Source: Chitinophagaceae bacterium
Lineage (GTDB): Bacteria > Bacteroidota > Bacteroidia > Chitinophagales > Chitinophagaceae
NCBI GenBank assembly: GCA_947463105.1
Contig: CANHSD010000160.1
Location: 1-6,303 of the forward strand
DNA length: 6,303 nucleotides
Reading direction: 5' to 3'
A program made the position numbers and the translations under genes. The stretch's first letter is position 1; each line of letters opens with the position of its first letter. The notes beneath the pieces were generated by a model, which was given only the letters and a program-made list of their open reading frames with translations, was not told where the DNA came from and made no database searches. This document shows positions 5,443-6,303 of this stretch, in pieces.

Positions 5443-6303
5443 ATGAGAAAAATATTCCTTGTACTTTCTGTAACAGCCTTTTTTGCCTGCAAAAAGGAAA
5501 CTGTTGTACTTCCCCTTGAGCAAACAGTGAACGAAGACCTGGCTTCATACCAGGAAATCGCTTCTATCAACCTGGGTGGATTGGGTGCTGCAGAGATCAC
5601 CAGTTTTGATCCTCTCACCAACAGGCTTTTTGCGGTAAACAATGGTACGACCAACAAAATTGATGTAATTGATATTGCCAATCCTTCCAGCATCAGTGTT
5701 GTAAAATCGATCAGCATGTTGCCTTATGGAGGATATGTAAACAGTGTAGATGTGAAGAACGGCATGTTGGCTGCAGCGATTGAATCTACCAACAAGCAAG
5801 CTCCTGGAAAAGTAATTGTTTTCAATACCAGCACATTAAAGGAAATCGCAACCGTCAATGTTGGCTCTCTTCCAGACAATGTGGTTTTCAGCCCCGATGG
5901 AAAATTCATCCTCACTGCGAACGAGGGCGAGCCCAATGATGCATACACGAACGACCCAGCCGGCACTATCTCTATCATCAATGTTGAAAACAAGTTTACC
6001 GTTACCACCTTTGATTTTGCAGGCTTTGTAAGTCAACTATCAGCCTTGTCTGCTGGTGGTTTCAGGGTGTTTGGTCCTGGCAGAAATTTTGTCAACGACA
6101 TCGAGCCAGAATACATTACCGTTTCCAATGATTCCAAAACTGCATGGGTTACGTTGCAGGAAAACAATGCCATTGCAGAAATTGATATGCTTTCTGCCAC
6201 CATCAAAAAAATCATGCCACTCGGGTTCAAGGATTATTCTGCTCCAGGCAATGCATTTGATTTGAGTGACAGGGATGCGGCCATTGCTTTCAAAAGTGCA
6301 CCA
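5443..6303 (+). CDS. Choice-of-anchor I family beta-propeller lipoprotein, N-terminal part (cut by window end)
   Basis: The reading frame is open from the ATG at 5443 to the last base, giving 287 residues with no stop, so the C terminus lies outside the window. Residues 1-16 are a very short lipoprotein signal with Cys16 as the likely lipidated residue. The -3 position of the lipobox is Phe, slightly off consensus, but KKE follows the Cys as in other Bacteroidota lipoproteins. From about residue 36 the sequence reads as repeated beta-propeller blades. The hallmarks of the choice-of-anchor I family are clear: YVNSVDVKNG (98-107), LPDNVVFSPDG (143-153), TANEGEPND (158-166) and NDIEPEYI (218-225), followed by a V-T-L-Q-E-N-N blade. 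Proteins of this family are secreted or surface-anchored; some are annotated as alkaline phosphatase-like, but no catalytic function can be read here. The gene is divergent from the GMC oxidoreductase. Confidence 0.88.
   Translation, partial: MRKIFLVLSVTAFFACKKETVVLPLEQTVNEDLASYQEIASINLGGLGAAEITSFDPLTNRLFAVNNGTTNKIDVIDIANPSSISVVKSISMLPYGGYVNSVDVKNGMLAAAIESTNKQAPGKVIVFNTSTLKEIATVNVGSLPDNVVFSPDGKFILTANEGEPNDAYTNDPAGTISIINVENKFTVTTFDFAGFVSQLSALSAGGFRVFGPGRNFVNDIEPEYITVSNDSKTAWVTLQENNAIAEIDMLSATIKKIMPLGFKDYSAPGNAFDLSDRDAAIAFKSAP

Overview
The window looks like ordinary chromosomal DNA of a member of the Bacteroidota, most likely a Chitinophagaceae-like lineage. The phylum call rests on several things: the protein families present, lipoproteins with very short signal peptides, a Sec signal that ends just before a Gln, start codons with no Shine-Dalgarno sequence, and a candidate promoter of the -33 TTTG / -7 TAnnTTTG type. 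The family-level placement is a guess from protein style and moderate GC content, not a measurement.

Layout, left to right. (1) Positions 1-74 hold a strong hairpin but no gene I can defend. (2) 75-893, minus strand: a lipoprotein with two tandem CHRD domains. (3) 894-1023: a divergent promoter region with a 15-bp perfect palindrome overlapping the candidate -33 box of the CHRD gene. (4) 1024-2313, plus strand: a secreted M28-family zinc peptidase. (5) 2426-3526, plus strand: a four-helix PepSY-associated membrane protein with a set of conserved-looking histidines. (6) 3559-5220, minus strand, convergent with (5): a GMC-family FAD oxidoreductase with a cysteine triad of the Fe-S-bearing dehydrogenase subfamily. 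(7) 5221-5442: a second divergent intergenic region. (8) 5443 to the right edge, plus strand: the N-terminal 287 residues of a choice-of-anchor I beta-propeller lipoprotein, cut by the window end.

The genes do not form one obvious operon or pathway. The only same-strand neighbours are the peptidase and the PepSY protein, 112 bp apart. The common theme is the cell envelope: two lipoproteins, one exported peptidase and one inner-membrane protein that may carry electrons to periplasmic iron. The GMC enzyme may feed electrons to an envelope partner, but the small subunit often encoded beside such enzymes is not in this window.

I found no mobile element, CRISPR array, RNA gene, toxin-antitoxin pair or defence system, and no clearly novel system. 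The items most worth a second look are the GMC enzyme without its usual partner, the three-His set repeated in both CHRD domains, and the palindrome between the CHRD and peptidase genes.
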